Below, in pieces: positions 1-5,018 of a stretch of 5,066 nt of DNA; position 1 is the first letter of the stretch, and every line of letters starts with the position of its first letter. A program made the position numbers and the translations under genes. Under the pieces are notes generated by a model. It was given only the letters and a program-made list of their open reading frames with translations. It did no database searches and had not been told where the DNA came from. The DNA comes from Bacteroidales bacterium (GTDB taxonomy: Bacteria; Bacteroidota; Bacteroidia; Bacteroidales; Paludibacteraceae): NCBI GenBank assembly GCA_900766775.1, contig CAAFXN010000160.1, forward strand, positions 1 through 5,066. Reading direction: 5' to 3'.

Positions 1-1
1 C

Positions 2-250
2 ATCCGTCAGAAGCCGGGCAAGCGTCCGAAGGGATGGAAGATGTCCGACGCGCAGGCGAAGCAGGTGGACGCTATGCGCAACCGTCAGGCGCTGGCGTCC
101 GCGGCATACCGCGACCCCGAGCAGCGCGCACGTTACCAAGCAGAGTACGAGGCTTGGCTCGAGAGCGAACACAAACGTGGACGCTACACCCACATGTACA
201 ACGGCAAACATGTCCGTTTCCTCTGGGACTATATCCGTTACCAATTCTAA
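2..250 (+). CDS. Unrecognised protein, 3' end only
   Basis: The frame is open from the left edge of the window to a TAA stop at 248-250, so this is the C-terminal 82 residues of a longer protein. An internal ATG at 41 exists, but the frame continues upstream of it with sensible codons (IRQKPGKRPKGWK), so it is unlikely to be the true start. The visible part begins with a Lys/Arg/Pro/Gly-rich stretch. An Ala/Gln/Arg/Glu-rich, probably helical middle follows, including YRDPEQRARYQAEYEAWL. It ends in an aromatic and basic tail (HVRFLWDYIRYQF). No signal peptide, membrane segment or catalytic motif is visible. The strong positive charge would allow nucleic-acid or protein binding, but that is speculation. 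I do not recognise the family. The coding call rests on G/C-rich third positions typical of this genome and on a clean stop before an AT-rich spacer. Confidence 0.65.
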   Translation: MRQKPGKRPKGWKMSDAQAKQVDAMRNRQALASAAYRDPEQRARYQAEYEAWLESEHKRGRYTHMYNGKHVRFLWDYIRYQF

Positions 251-393
251 CCAGCTCGTAATACACGCGGGGCAATAATTATCTCCATTTTATTATTACT
301 CCAAACAAATTGTCCTTGATTGCCGAAAGTATTCGCTTATGTCGAACTTCGGTATATCAAGGTCATTTTGTTGTGGTGGTAAGAGTCGTTTTT
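251..393. other. AT-rich spacer without a supported gene
   Basis: Nothing functional could be firmly identified. A weak A/T-only inverted repeat, AATAAT (274-279) with ATTATT (292-297), follows the upstream stop codon; it is too weak to call a terminator. TCGGTATA at 349-356 resembles the first unit family of the downstream 11-bp array and may be an isolated degenerate copy. Confidence 0.5.
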
Positions 394-514
394 GTCTCGG
401 CATAGTCTCGGTATAGTCTCGATATAGACAGGTGTTGGAACCGAGCAGGAACCGAGCAGGAACCGAGCAGGAACCGAGTAGAGTGGCTGGGGAGTGGCTG
501 GGGAATGGATGAGA
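394..514. repeat. Phased 11-bp tandem repeat block with several unit families
   Basis: The block divides into eleven consecutive 11-bp units in one register. Three units follow the pattern GTCTCGGTATA (394-404 GTCTCGGCATA, 405-415 GTCTCGGTATA, 416-426 GTCTCGATATA). One unit (427-437) is unrelated. Four are GAACCGAGCAG (438-448, 449-459, 460-470, and 471-481 as GAACCGAGTAG). Two are AGTGGCTGGGG (482-492, 493-503). The last (504-514, AATGGATGAGA) is a degenerate copy of these. The first two families share a core in opposite orientation: TCTCGGT against the reverse complement of GAACCGAGCAG, which contains GCTCGGT. The unit length is not a multiple of three and contains no stop on the minus strand, so spurious minus-strand frames run through it. 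No spacers are present, so it is not CRISPR. Function is unknown; slippage-generated intergenic repeats are the simplest reading. Confidence 0.9.
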
Positions 515-523
515 GAAGAATGA

Positions 524-739
524 TGGGTAGGAAGGGGTGGGGGATGCGTTTGCGACTTGTCGGGGCAAAAGGTAACAACTGGCGAGTTCACCACCCTGAG
601 CAGCACCCCGACAGGCATCAACGAATCAGCAGGCGAGGACGCACATGGACACGGACAAGTGGAGAAAATCATCCGCAACGGACAAGTCCTCATCCTCCGC
701 AATGGCGAGACCTACGACATGATGGGACAGCGGCTGTAG
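524..739 (+). pseudogene. Remnant of the C-terminal tail of a Bacteroidales exported or surface protein
   Basis: After an in-frame TGA at 521-523 the frame is open to TAG at 737-739. From about 557 it reads as protein-like sequence, including TTLSSTPTGINES, VEKIIRNGQVLILRNGETYDMM and a final GQRL. From memory, this combination (a PTGI/ES linker, then K-I-x-x-x-G-Q-x-x-I-x-R-x-G-x-x-Y-x-x-x-G) is a recurrent C-terminal tail on large exported proteins of Bacteroidales, where it ends a protein of several hundred residues. Here only about 60 residues remain. The 5' side runs straight into the tandem repeats, with no ATG and no promoter; only a TTG at 557 could serve as a start. I therefore read it as a decayed or rearranged gene end rather than a small gene. 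An alternative is a short expressed peptide from the TTG. The match to the tail family is by recall and was not searched. Confidence 0.5.
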
Positions 740-759
740 TGCTCCCTGAAAGGACTGTC

Positions 760-840
760 TGTGTCTCCATTAAAGACCATTAAAGAACCATTAAAACATT
801 GCCTTTTAATGAACCTTTAATGGTCTTTAACGGAGGCATA
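760..840. repeat. Long imperfect inverted repeat (37-bp arms, 7-nt loop)
   Basis: Bases 760-796 pair with 804-840 around the loop CATTGCC (797-803). In the inner 30 pairs (767-796 with 804-833), 26 positions match exactly. The outer seven pairs continue the stem with two G-T wobbles. Each arm is built from short near-repeats: the left arm contains CCATTAAAGA (767), CCATTAAAGAA (777) and CCATTAAAACA (788), a 10- to 11-bp period. The arms are A/T-rich. The element lies just downstream of the exported-protein remnant and about 155 bp before the ATPase promoter. It has no U-tract following either arm, so a classical intrinsic terminator is not supported. It could be a bidirectional terminator-like structure, a MITE-like remnant, or a by-product of repeat expansion and inversion. 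Confidence 0.85.
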
Positions 841-906
841 ATATATTAATGGATAATTAACGGTCATTAACGGAGTACAAAAAGAGCGCGTAACGGCTAT
901 TAACGG
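827..906 (+). repeat. Dispersed TTAACGG direct repeats
   Basis: TTAACGG occurs at 827-833, 857-863, 867-873 and 900-906, with a shorter TAACGG at 891-896. Three copies extend to TTAACGGAG (827, 867, 900), and two of these to TTAACGGAGG (827, 900). Two neighbouring copies (857 and 867) are 10 bp apart, about one helical turn. The first copy is also part of the right arm of the 760-840 inverted repeat, and CCATTAAAG in the left arm is a one-base variant of its complement. This ties the two elements into one repeat family. A protein-binding site cluster upstream of the ATPase promoter is possible but not shown. Confidence 0.7.
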
Positions 907-911
907 AGGCG

Positions 912-933
912 GGGTGCTCATTACCGAGCGCCC
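912..933. other. Small GC-rich hairpin
   Basis: GGGTGCTC (912-919) pairs with GAGCGCCC (926-933) through eight pairs including one G-T wobble, with the 6-nt loop ATTACC. No T-run follows on either strand, so it is recorded as a hairpin rather than a terminator. It lies between the TTAACGG repeats and the ATPase promoter. Confidence 0.5.
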
Positions 934-994
934 AGCGAAGAAAAACGTTCCAAATGTGCAAAATGGTAGTATTTTTCATTTTCTTTCCGAAAAA

Positions 995-1026
995 TTTGTA
1001 TATGTGGAATGTTTTTTGTATCTTTG
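995..1026 (+). promoter_or_regulatory. Bacteroidota-type promoter for the V-ATPase operon
   Basis: TTTG at 995-998 matches the -33 element. TATCTTTG at 1019-1026 matches the -7 element TAnnTTTG exactly. The gap is 20 bp, within the range known for the primary sigma factor of Bacteroides and relatives. Transcription would start around 1031-1035, giving a leader of about 90 nt before the atpE ATG at 1126. The leader is A/T-rich near the start codon (AAAATAATAAAAC at 1102-1114) and has no Shine-Dalgarno sequence, as is usual in this phylum. This is the only perfect TAnnTTTG I noticed near a gene start here, so it probably drives the whole ATPase unit. Confidence 0.8.
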
Positions 1027-1047
1027 CAAGCGGTTTTGGTTTCTTTG
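1015..1047 (+). promoter_or_regulatory. Possible second, weaker promoter 21 bp downstream
   Basis: TTTG at 1015-1018 lies 21 bp before TTTCTTTG at 1040-1047, which has the TTTG half of the -7 element but lacks the TA. The stretch TATCTTTGCAA (1019-1029) is nearly repeated as TTTCTTTGCGA (1040-1050), so the spare element may come from a small duplication of the promoter box. If used, it would shift the start site by about two helical turns. Weak evidence. Confidence 0.3.
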
Positions 1048-1125
1048 CGAAAATATGTTCTATAACATAAGGAACGCCGGTTATCCAACTCCATACAGCA
1101 GAAAATAATAAAACTTACAGATACA

Positions 1126-1710
1126 ATGAACTTATCAGAATTAACCGACAAGATTTACGCAGAAGGCGTAGAGAAAGGTAATGCGGAGGCACAACAGATT
1201 ATTGCGAAAGCCCAAGCAGAGGCGGAAAGTATCGTAGCGGAGGCGAAGAAACAAGCCGAGGCGGTGCAAGCGCAAGCGGCTGCCAAAGCGGCAGAACTGG
1301 ACAAGAACACCCGCGCGGAGTTGCGTCTGTTTGCAGAGCAGAGCGTGAATGCCCTCAAAACCGAGGTTACGAACCTGCTGACCGACCAAGTGGCGCAAAG
1401 CAGCGTGAAAACCGCTACCGCCGATGCGAAGTTTATGCAGGGCGTGATTGCCAAGTTGGCAGAACAGATGGCTACGACCGGCGAGGTTACCATCGAGACC
1501 AAAGATGCCGAGGCACTGCGTAAGTACTTCGCTGCCAATGCCAAAGGACTGCTGGATAAGGGCGTGAAAATCAACGAGGTGAAAGGTATCAAGACCGACT
1601 TCTCCATCGTGCCTGCCGAGGGTGGCTACAAGTTGAACTTCGGCGACAAGGAGTTCGTGGAGTATTTCAAAGAATTCCTTCGTCCGCAATTGGTTGAACT
1701 ATTATTCTAA
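1126..1710 (+). CDS. atpE: V/A-type ATP synthase subunit E (peripheral stalk)
   Basis: Encodes 194 residues, the usual size for subunit E. In V/A-type rotary ATPases, subunit E pairs with G/H to form the peripheral stalk that holds the catalytic A3B3 head still against the membrane stator; it has no catalytic residues. Residues about 5-95 are an Ala/Glu/Lys/Gln-rich helix of the coiled-coil type expected for the stalk (for example AEAESIVAEAKKQAEAVQ). Residues about 100-194 form the smaller globular head that contacts subunit B, ending in RPQLVELLF, a characteristic E-subunit ending. The ATG at 1126 is chosen because it follows an A-rich leader about 90 nt after the promoter and gives the expected N-terminus. 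It is the first gene of the operon; the next gene starts 6 nt after its stop, implying co-transcription. Identity rests on the coiled-coil architecture, the ending and adjacency to atpA. Confidence 0.9.
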   Translation: MNLSELTDKIYAEGVEKGNAEAQQIIAKAQAEAESIVAEAKKQAEAVQAQAAAKAAELDKNTRAELRLFAEQSVNALKTEVTNLLTDQVAQSSVKTATADAKFMQGVIAKLAEQMATTGEVTIETKDAEALRKYFAANAKGLLDKGVKINEVKGIKTDFSIVPAEGGYKLNFGDKEFVEYFKEFLRPQLVELLF

Positions 1711-1716
1711 GCCGCT

Positions 1717-2439
1717 ATGGGTTACGAATGTTTATTGGCAGGCTTGCCTGATTTGAAAGCCAACGGCGAAGCGCCTATGTCGATGGATGCTTTGTTGGTG
1801 TTGCTGGATGAGATGCTTGCCGAGAAAGACAAACCACTGCTGGCGTTGCTGCGCATGAAGAGCGATGATGAGCTGATAACCGAGCAGATGGAGCAGTATG
1901 ACGACACCATCATCGGGCAACCGGATTGGTGGGAAGACGCGCGCAAGCACTTGTCCGAAACGGACTTGCGCACGCAACTGCTCTACGAATACGGATTGCG
2001 CTGCCGTAACCGCTTTGTTCGCGCGTGGTTTGCCTTTAATCAAGATATGTGCAATGTGCTGGTGGCGACTATCTGCCGCAAGCATGGTTTCGATGTGCGC
2101 AAGTCGGTGGTGGGGCATAATCAGGTAGCAGAGATACTGCGTAAGAACCTGCCTGCGAAGGACTTCGGACTGGGCGGCGTGATGGACAACCTGCCGGAGG
2201 TGATGTCGCTCGTGGAGGTGGAGAACCTGATGGAGCGCGAGAAACGCATGGACGCATTGCGCTTCGCATGGCTTGAGGAGAAGACCCTCTTCGTGGACTT
2301 CTCCATCGAGAACGTGCTGGCTTACTACCTGCAAGCCGAGATGCTCAACCGCTGGTCGCTGCTAACAGTAGAGCAAGGCGAGCAAGTCTTCCGCACCCTC
2401 GTCGCAGACATGAAAAAAGGAATTAAATTAGACGAATAG
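1717..2439 (+). CDS. DUF2764 family protein of Bacteroidota V-ATPase operons
   Basis: Encodes 240 residues. The N-terminus MGYECLLAGLPDL fits the DUF2764 opening (YxCLxAGLPDL), and its position between subunits E and A is where this family is usually found in Bacteroidota. The body is predicted to be almost entirely helical and soluble: no signal peptide or transmembrane segment is visible. It contains Trp/Arg-rich helices around residues 88-122 (LLYEYGLRCRNRFVRAWFAF) and a C-terminal helix bundle around 165-235 (ENVLAYYLQAEMLNRW). Members I recall are often somewhat longer, about 260-290 residues. The likely role is a structural or assembly subunit of the ATPase. Because the operon type lacks a recognisable subunit C/d, and the all-helical layout resembles that subunit, it may be the central-stalk socket; that is inference. 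It starts 6 nt after atpE. Its stop codon overlaps the first base of the following hairpin repeat array. Confidence 0.8.
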   Translation: MGYECLLAGLPDLKANGEAPMSMDALLVLLDEMLAEKDKPLLALLRMKSDDELITEQMEQYDDTIIGQPDWWEDARKHLSETDLRTQLLYEYGLRCRNRFVRAWFAFNQDMCNVLVATICRKHGFDVRKSVVGHNQVAEILRKNLPAKDFGLGGVMDNLPEVMSLVEVENLMEREKRMDALRFAWLEEKTLFVDFSIENVLAYYLQAEMLNRWSLLTVEQGEQVFRTLVADMKKGIKLDE

Positions 2440-2603
2440 ACCGCGCTACGCGCTGTTAGAGAGGTCAGACCGCGCGAAAGCGCTGACAGACCGCACTTCG
2501 TGCTGTCAGACTTATATACTATCGTATAGTGAATAAGTCTTTCAGCGAAACGGTCGGACAACAAAGTGGTCTTTCAGCGAAGCGGTCGGATAGTGAAACG
2601 GTC
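2439..2603. repeat. Two-sided array of hairpin-forming repeats within the operon
   Basis: Three forward units begin GACCGC and contain a small hairpin followed by GCTGnnA: 2439-2458 with GCGC-TAC-GCGC, 2468-2488 with GCGC-GAAA-GCGC (a GNRA-type loop), and 2489-2508 with GCAC-TTC-GTGC. On the far side of a central palindrome, the same motif returns in reverse. Two 22-bp copies, at 2537-2558 and 2569-2590, differ at one base (TTTCAGCGAAACGGTC against TTTCAGCGAAGCGGTC) and lie 32 bp apart. A partial copy ends at 2603 (GTGAAACGGTC). The reverse complement of the right-hand unit, GACCGCTTCGCTGAAAGA, aligns with the left-hand units. Stem bases change together (GCGC/GCGC to GCAC/GTGC), which preserves pairing. 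The array fills nearly all of the 183-bp gap between the DUF2764 gene and atpA and is transcribed with the operon if it reads through. It may tune mRNA stability, processing or differential expression, or be a REP/MITE-like repeat. Confidence 0.85.
2502..2546. repeat. Central palindrome of the hairpin array
   Basis: Bases 2502-2515 pair with 2533-2546 at 12 of 14 positions, for example GACTTAT (2509-2515) with ATAAGTC (2533-2539). Inside this, ACTAT (2518-2522) pairs with ATAGT (2526-2530) around the loop CGT. One mismatch and one G-T wobble join the two stems. This gives a stem of about 21 positions with a 3-nt loop at the point where the flanking units switch orientation. No T-run follows, so it is not a standard terminator. 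It is the likely axis of an inverted duplication. Confidence 0.8.
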
Positions 2604-2622
2604 AATAATATAATAAATAGAT

Positions 2623-4380
2623 ATGACAACAGGAAAAGTTAAAGGTATCATCTCCAACTTGGTGATAGTTACGGTAGATGGTCCTGTCGCACAAAACGAA
2701 ATCTGCTACATCACCGTGGGAGAAACCAAGTTGATGGCAGAGGTGATTAAGGTCATCGGCGACAACGTATATGCGCAGGTGTTTGAGTCCACCCGCGGAC
2801 TGAAAGTGGGCAACTTGGTAGAGTTCACGGGACACATGCTCGAGGTAACGCTCGGTCCCGGTCTGCTCAGCCGTAATTACGATGGTCTGCAGAACGACTT
2901 GGACAAACTGACGGGCGTGTTCTTGAAGCGCGGTGAGTACAACTTCCCGCTCGACAAAGAGAAACTCTGGCAGTTCGCGCCTATCGCCAAGGTCGGCGAT
3001 AAGGTGGAGGCTGCAGCATGGCTCGGTGAGGTGGATGAGAACCACCAACCCCATAAAATCATGGTGCCATTCGTCTTCGAGGGTGAGTACACGGTGAAGA
3101 GCATCGTGCCCGCCGGCGAGTACAAGATAGAGGACACCATCGCTGTGCTGACCGATGCCGAGGGCAACGACCACGAGGTTACCATGGTGCAGAAATGGCC
3201 CGTGAAAAAAGCTATCCTTGCCTACAAGAGCAAGCCGCGTCCCTTCAAACTGCTGGAGACCGGTGTGCGTACTATCGACACCGCCAACCCCATCTGCGAG
3301 GGCGGTACGGGCTTCATCCCCGGTCCTTTCGGTACGGGTAAGACTGTGCTCCAGCACGCTATCTCCAAGCAAGCCGAGGCAGACATCGTGATTATCGCAG
3401 CCTGCGGCGAGCGTGCCAACGAGGTGGTGGAGACCTTCACCGAGTTCCCCGAATTGGAAGACCCGCACACGGGGCGTAAGTTGATGGAGCGTACCATCAT
3501 CATCGCCAACACCTCGAACATGCCTGTGGCATCGCGTGAGGCATCTGTCTATACCTCAATGACCATCGCGGAGTACTACCGCTCCATGGGTCTGCGTGTG
3601 CTGCTGATGGCAGACTCCACCAGCCGCTGGGCACAGGCATTGCGCGAGATGTCCAACCGCTTGGAGGAGTTGCCCGGTCAGGATGCCTTCCCGATGGACT
3701 TATCCGCTATCATCGGCGCCTTCTACGCCCGCGCGGGATATGTGTATCTGAACAACGGCGCTACGGGTTCGGTTACCTTCCTCGGTACGGTTTCGCCTGC
3801 GGGTGGTAACCTGAAGGAGCCGGTTACGGAGGGTACGAAGAAGGTCGCTCGCTGCTTCTACGCACTGGAGCAGGCGCGCGCCGACCGCAAGCGTTATCCG
3901 GCAGTGAACCCCATCGACTCCTATTCCAAGTATATTGAGTACCCCGAGTTTGAGGAGTATATCAGTAAACTCATTGATAGCGAATGGCTCGGTAAGGTGA
4001 ACGACATGAAGACCTACCTGCAACGCGGTAAGGAGATTCAGGAGCAAATCAACATCTTGGGTGATGACGGTGTGCCCGTAGATTACCACGAGGAGTTCTG
4101 GAAATCGGAGGTCATCGACTTCGTTATCTTGCAGCAGGACGCCTTCGATAAGATTGACGCCGTTTGCCCGCTCGACCGCCAGCAGTATATGCTCAACGTG
4201 GTGATGGACATCTGTAAGCACGACTACGACTTCCAAAACTTCTTGGAGGTAAGCGAGTACTTCAAGCGTGTCATCAACCTCTGCAAGCAGATGAACTACA
4301 GCGAGTTCCACTCCGCCGAGTTTGAAGACTATCAACAGAAACTCAATAACCTATTAGCAGAAAAACAAATAAAAGGATAA
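2623..4380 (+). CDS. atpA: V/A-type ATP synthase catalytic subunit A
   Basis: Encodes 585 residues, normal for subunit A and with no intein. This subunit binds and turns over ATP at the three catalytic A-B interfaces, coupling to ion movement through the membrane ring. Residues 1-70 form the N-terminal beta-barrel. Residues about 110-190 fit the A-subunit-specific bulge (non-homologous region) that separates V-type A from F-type beta subunits. The Walker A loop GPFGTGKT is at 234-241 (Lys240, Thr241). The catalytic glutamate lies in the conserved GER at 262-264 (Glu263). The Walker B strand LRVLLMAD ends in Asp331, followed by STSRWAQALRE. The C-terminal helical domain occupies roughly 430-585. 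The loop has Thr238 where many archaeal enzymes have Ser, a mild substitution. ATG 2623 is preceded by the A/T-rich AATAATATAATAAATAG and no Shine-Dalgarno. It is separated from the preceding gene by 183 bp of repeats. Direction (synthesis or hydrolysis) and ion (H+ or Na+) cannot be read here. Confidence 0.97.
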   Translation: MTTGKVKGIISNLVIVTVDGPVAQNEICYITVGETKLMAEVIKVIGDNVYAQVFESTRGLKVGNLVEFTGHMLEVTLGPGLLSRNYDGLQNDLDKLTGVFLKRGEYNFPLDKEKLWQFAPIAKVGDKVEAAAWLGEVDENHQPHKIMVPFVFEGEYTVKSIVPAGEYKIEDTIAVLTDAEGNDHEVTMVQKWPVKKAILAYKSKPRPFKLLETGVRTIDTANPICEGGTGFIPGPFGTGKTVLQHAISKQAEADIVIIAACGERANEVVETFTEFPELEDPHTGRKLMERTIIIANTSNMPVASREASVYTSMTIAEYYRSMGLRVLLMADSTSRWAQALREMSNRLEELPGQDAFPMDLSAIIGAFYARAGYVYLNNGATGSVTFLGTVSPAGGNLKEPVTEGTKKVARCFYALEQARADRKRYPAVNPIDSYSKYIEYPEFEEYISKLIDSEWLGKVNDMKTYLQRGKEIQEQINILGDDGVPVDYHEEFWKSEVIDFVILQQDAFDKIDAVCPLDRQQYMLNVVMDICKHDYDFQNFLEVSEYFKRVINLCKQMNYSEFHSAEFEDYQQKLNNLLAEKQIKG

Positions 4381-4381
4381 C

Positions 4382-4437
4382 GACTATCTTTCCTCTCCCT
4401 CATCGTTGTAGGGTGGGGGAGAGGAAAGGGTTTAGTC
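4382..4437 (+). terminator. Long hairpin after atpA, probable terminator or attenuator
   Basis: CTTTCCTCTCCC (4388-4399) pairs perfectly with GGGAGAGGAAAG (4417-4428). The stem extends inward with G-T wobbles through 4404/4412, leaving a 7-nt loop (4405-4411). Outside an asymmetric bulge, GACTA (4382-4386) pairs with TAGTC (4433-4437). The hairpin begins two bases after the atpA stop. Only a broken T-run (GGGTTTAGTCTTA) follows, so termination may be partial and some read-through into fic is likely. A strong stem here marks the end of the ATPase transcript or a 3' stability element; no separate promoter for fic was recognised. Confidence 0.7.
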
Positions 4438-4452
4438 TTAAACGAAGCGTAC

Positions 4453-5007
4453 ATGACGGTAGATGAGCAGAGTTTGCAGCGTGCTCGGCGGTTGTTTGAA
4501 TCGGGCGAGATAGACAGGCTGGAGGTGGGAACCACCCGCGGTCTGCAGCAGATACACGCTTGTCTGTTCGGAGGGATTGAAGAGTGGGAAAAACGATACG
4601 GAAAGGCGGGTACTATTCGTGAGCGAAACATCTCGAAGGGAGGTTTTCGATTTGCCAATTGTATGTACCTGCGACCGGCGTTGGAAGTGATAGAAAAGAT
4701 GCCGGAAAGTTCCTTCCAAGAGATTATTGCTAAGTATGTGGAGATGAATGTGGCACACCCGTTTATGGAAGGCAATGGCAGAGCAACGCGGATTTGGCTG
4801 GATTTGATGTTAAAACGCTCTCTCGGGAAAGTGGTGGATTGGCAGTTTGTAGACAAAGACTCGTATCTGCAAGCCATGGAGCGCAGTCCGATTAACGATT
4901 TAGAACTTCGTTTCCTCCTGCAAGCGCACCTGACCGACCGACTGACTGACCGAGAACTGCTGTTCAAAGGCGTGGAGCAGTCCTATTATTACGAACAAAA
5001 CGACTGA
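4453..5007 (+). CDS. Fic/DOC family AMP-transferase, class III-like
   Basis: Encodes 184 residues. Fic enzymes transfer AMP from ATP to target hydroxyl groups. The active-site motif HPFMEGNGRATR at 102-113 carries the catalytic His102, acidic Glu106 that orients Mg-ATP, and Arg110, all intact. The target-docking flap is recognisable at about 54-69 (TIRERNISKGGFRFAN). The overall pattern matches, from memory, the class III Fic of Neisseria meningitidis (NmFic), in which a C-terminal helix (S-x-x-x-E-G) blocks the ATP site and is released by tetramer loss and autoAMPylation. Here the end reads SYYYEQND: Ser177, Tyr178 (the automodified tyrosine by analogy) and inhibitory Glu181 are kept, but the following Gly is Gln182 and the protein stops two residues later. 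Extra residues around 44-53 (EWEKRYGKAG) also lengthen the loop before the flap. No antitoxin gene is seen, as expected for class III. Codons such as CGG, CGA and GGA are commoner than in the ATPase genes, suggesting low expression or acquisition. Confidence 0.95.
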   Translation: MTVDEQSLQRARRLFESGEIDRLEVGTTRGLQQIHACLFGGIEEWEKRYGKAGTIRERNISKGGFRFANCMYLRPALEVIEKMPESSFQEIIAKYVEMNVAHPFMEGNGRATRIWLDLMLKRSLGKVVDWQFVDKDSYLQAMERSPINDLELRFLLQAHLTDRLTDRELLFKGVEQSYYYEQND

Positions 5008-5018
5008 TGAATTGTTGA

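Noticed and set aside
274..297. AT-only hairpin after the first gene as a terminator
   Set aside because: Six A/T pairs with a 12-nt loop would be too weak to support termination.
296..403. 35-codon minus-strand frame beginning MPRQKRLLPPQQN
   Set aside because: Starts inside the repeat array, has no recognisable promoter or family; composition is protein-like but too short to support.
394..514. CRISPR-like array
   Set aside because: Units are 11 bp, directly abutting, with no spacers and no cas genes nearby.
296..702. Three overlapping minus-strand open frames with Leu-Gly-Ser-Cys-Ser-Val-Pro repeats
   Set aside because: They exist because the 11-bp repeat has no minus-strand stop in any phase; the peptides are the repeat read in three frames, with no family resemblance.
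505..783. Plus-strand frame starting MDERRMMGRKGW
   Set aside because: Overlaps the better-supported tail remnant in another frame and is Arg/His/Pro-rich, as expected from an out-of-frame reading.
760..840. Intrinsic terminator or insertion-sequence ends
   Set aside because: No T-run follows the stem, no transposase is present, and no target duplication is visible; kept only as an inverted repeat.
914..1108. 64-codon plus-strand frame before atpE
   Set aside because: It runs through the promoter and leader and is Phe/Cys-rich as a result of T-rich DNA; no gene-like features.
2602..3468. Long minus-strand frame opposite atpA, and similar ones at 3700-4335 and 4332-4967
   Set aside because: They mirror highly biased coding sequence of atpA and fic, have no family motifs, and the plus-strand genes are certain.
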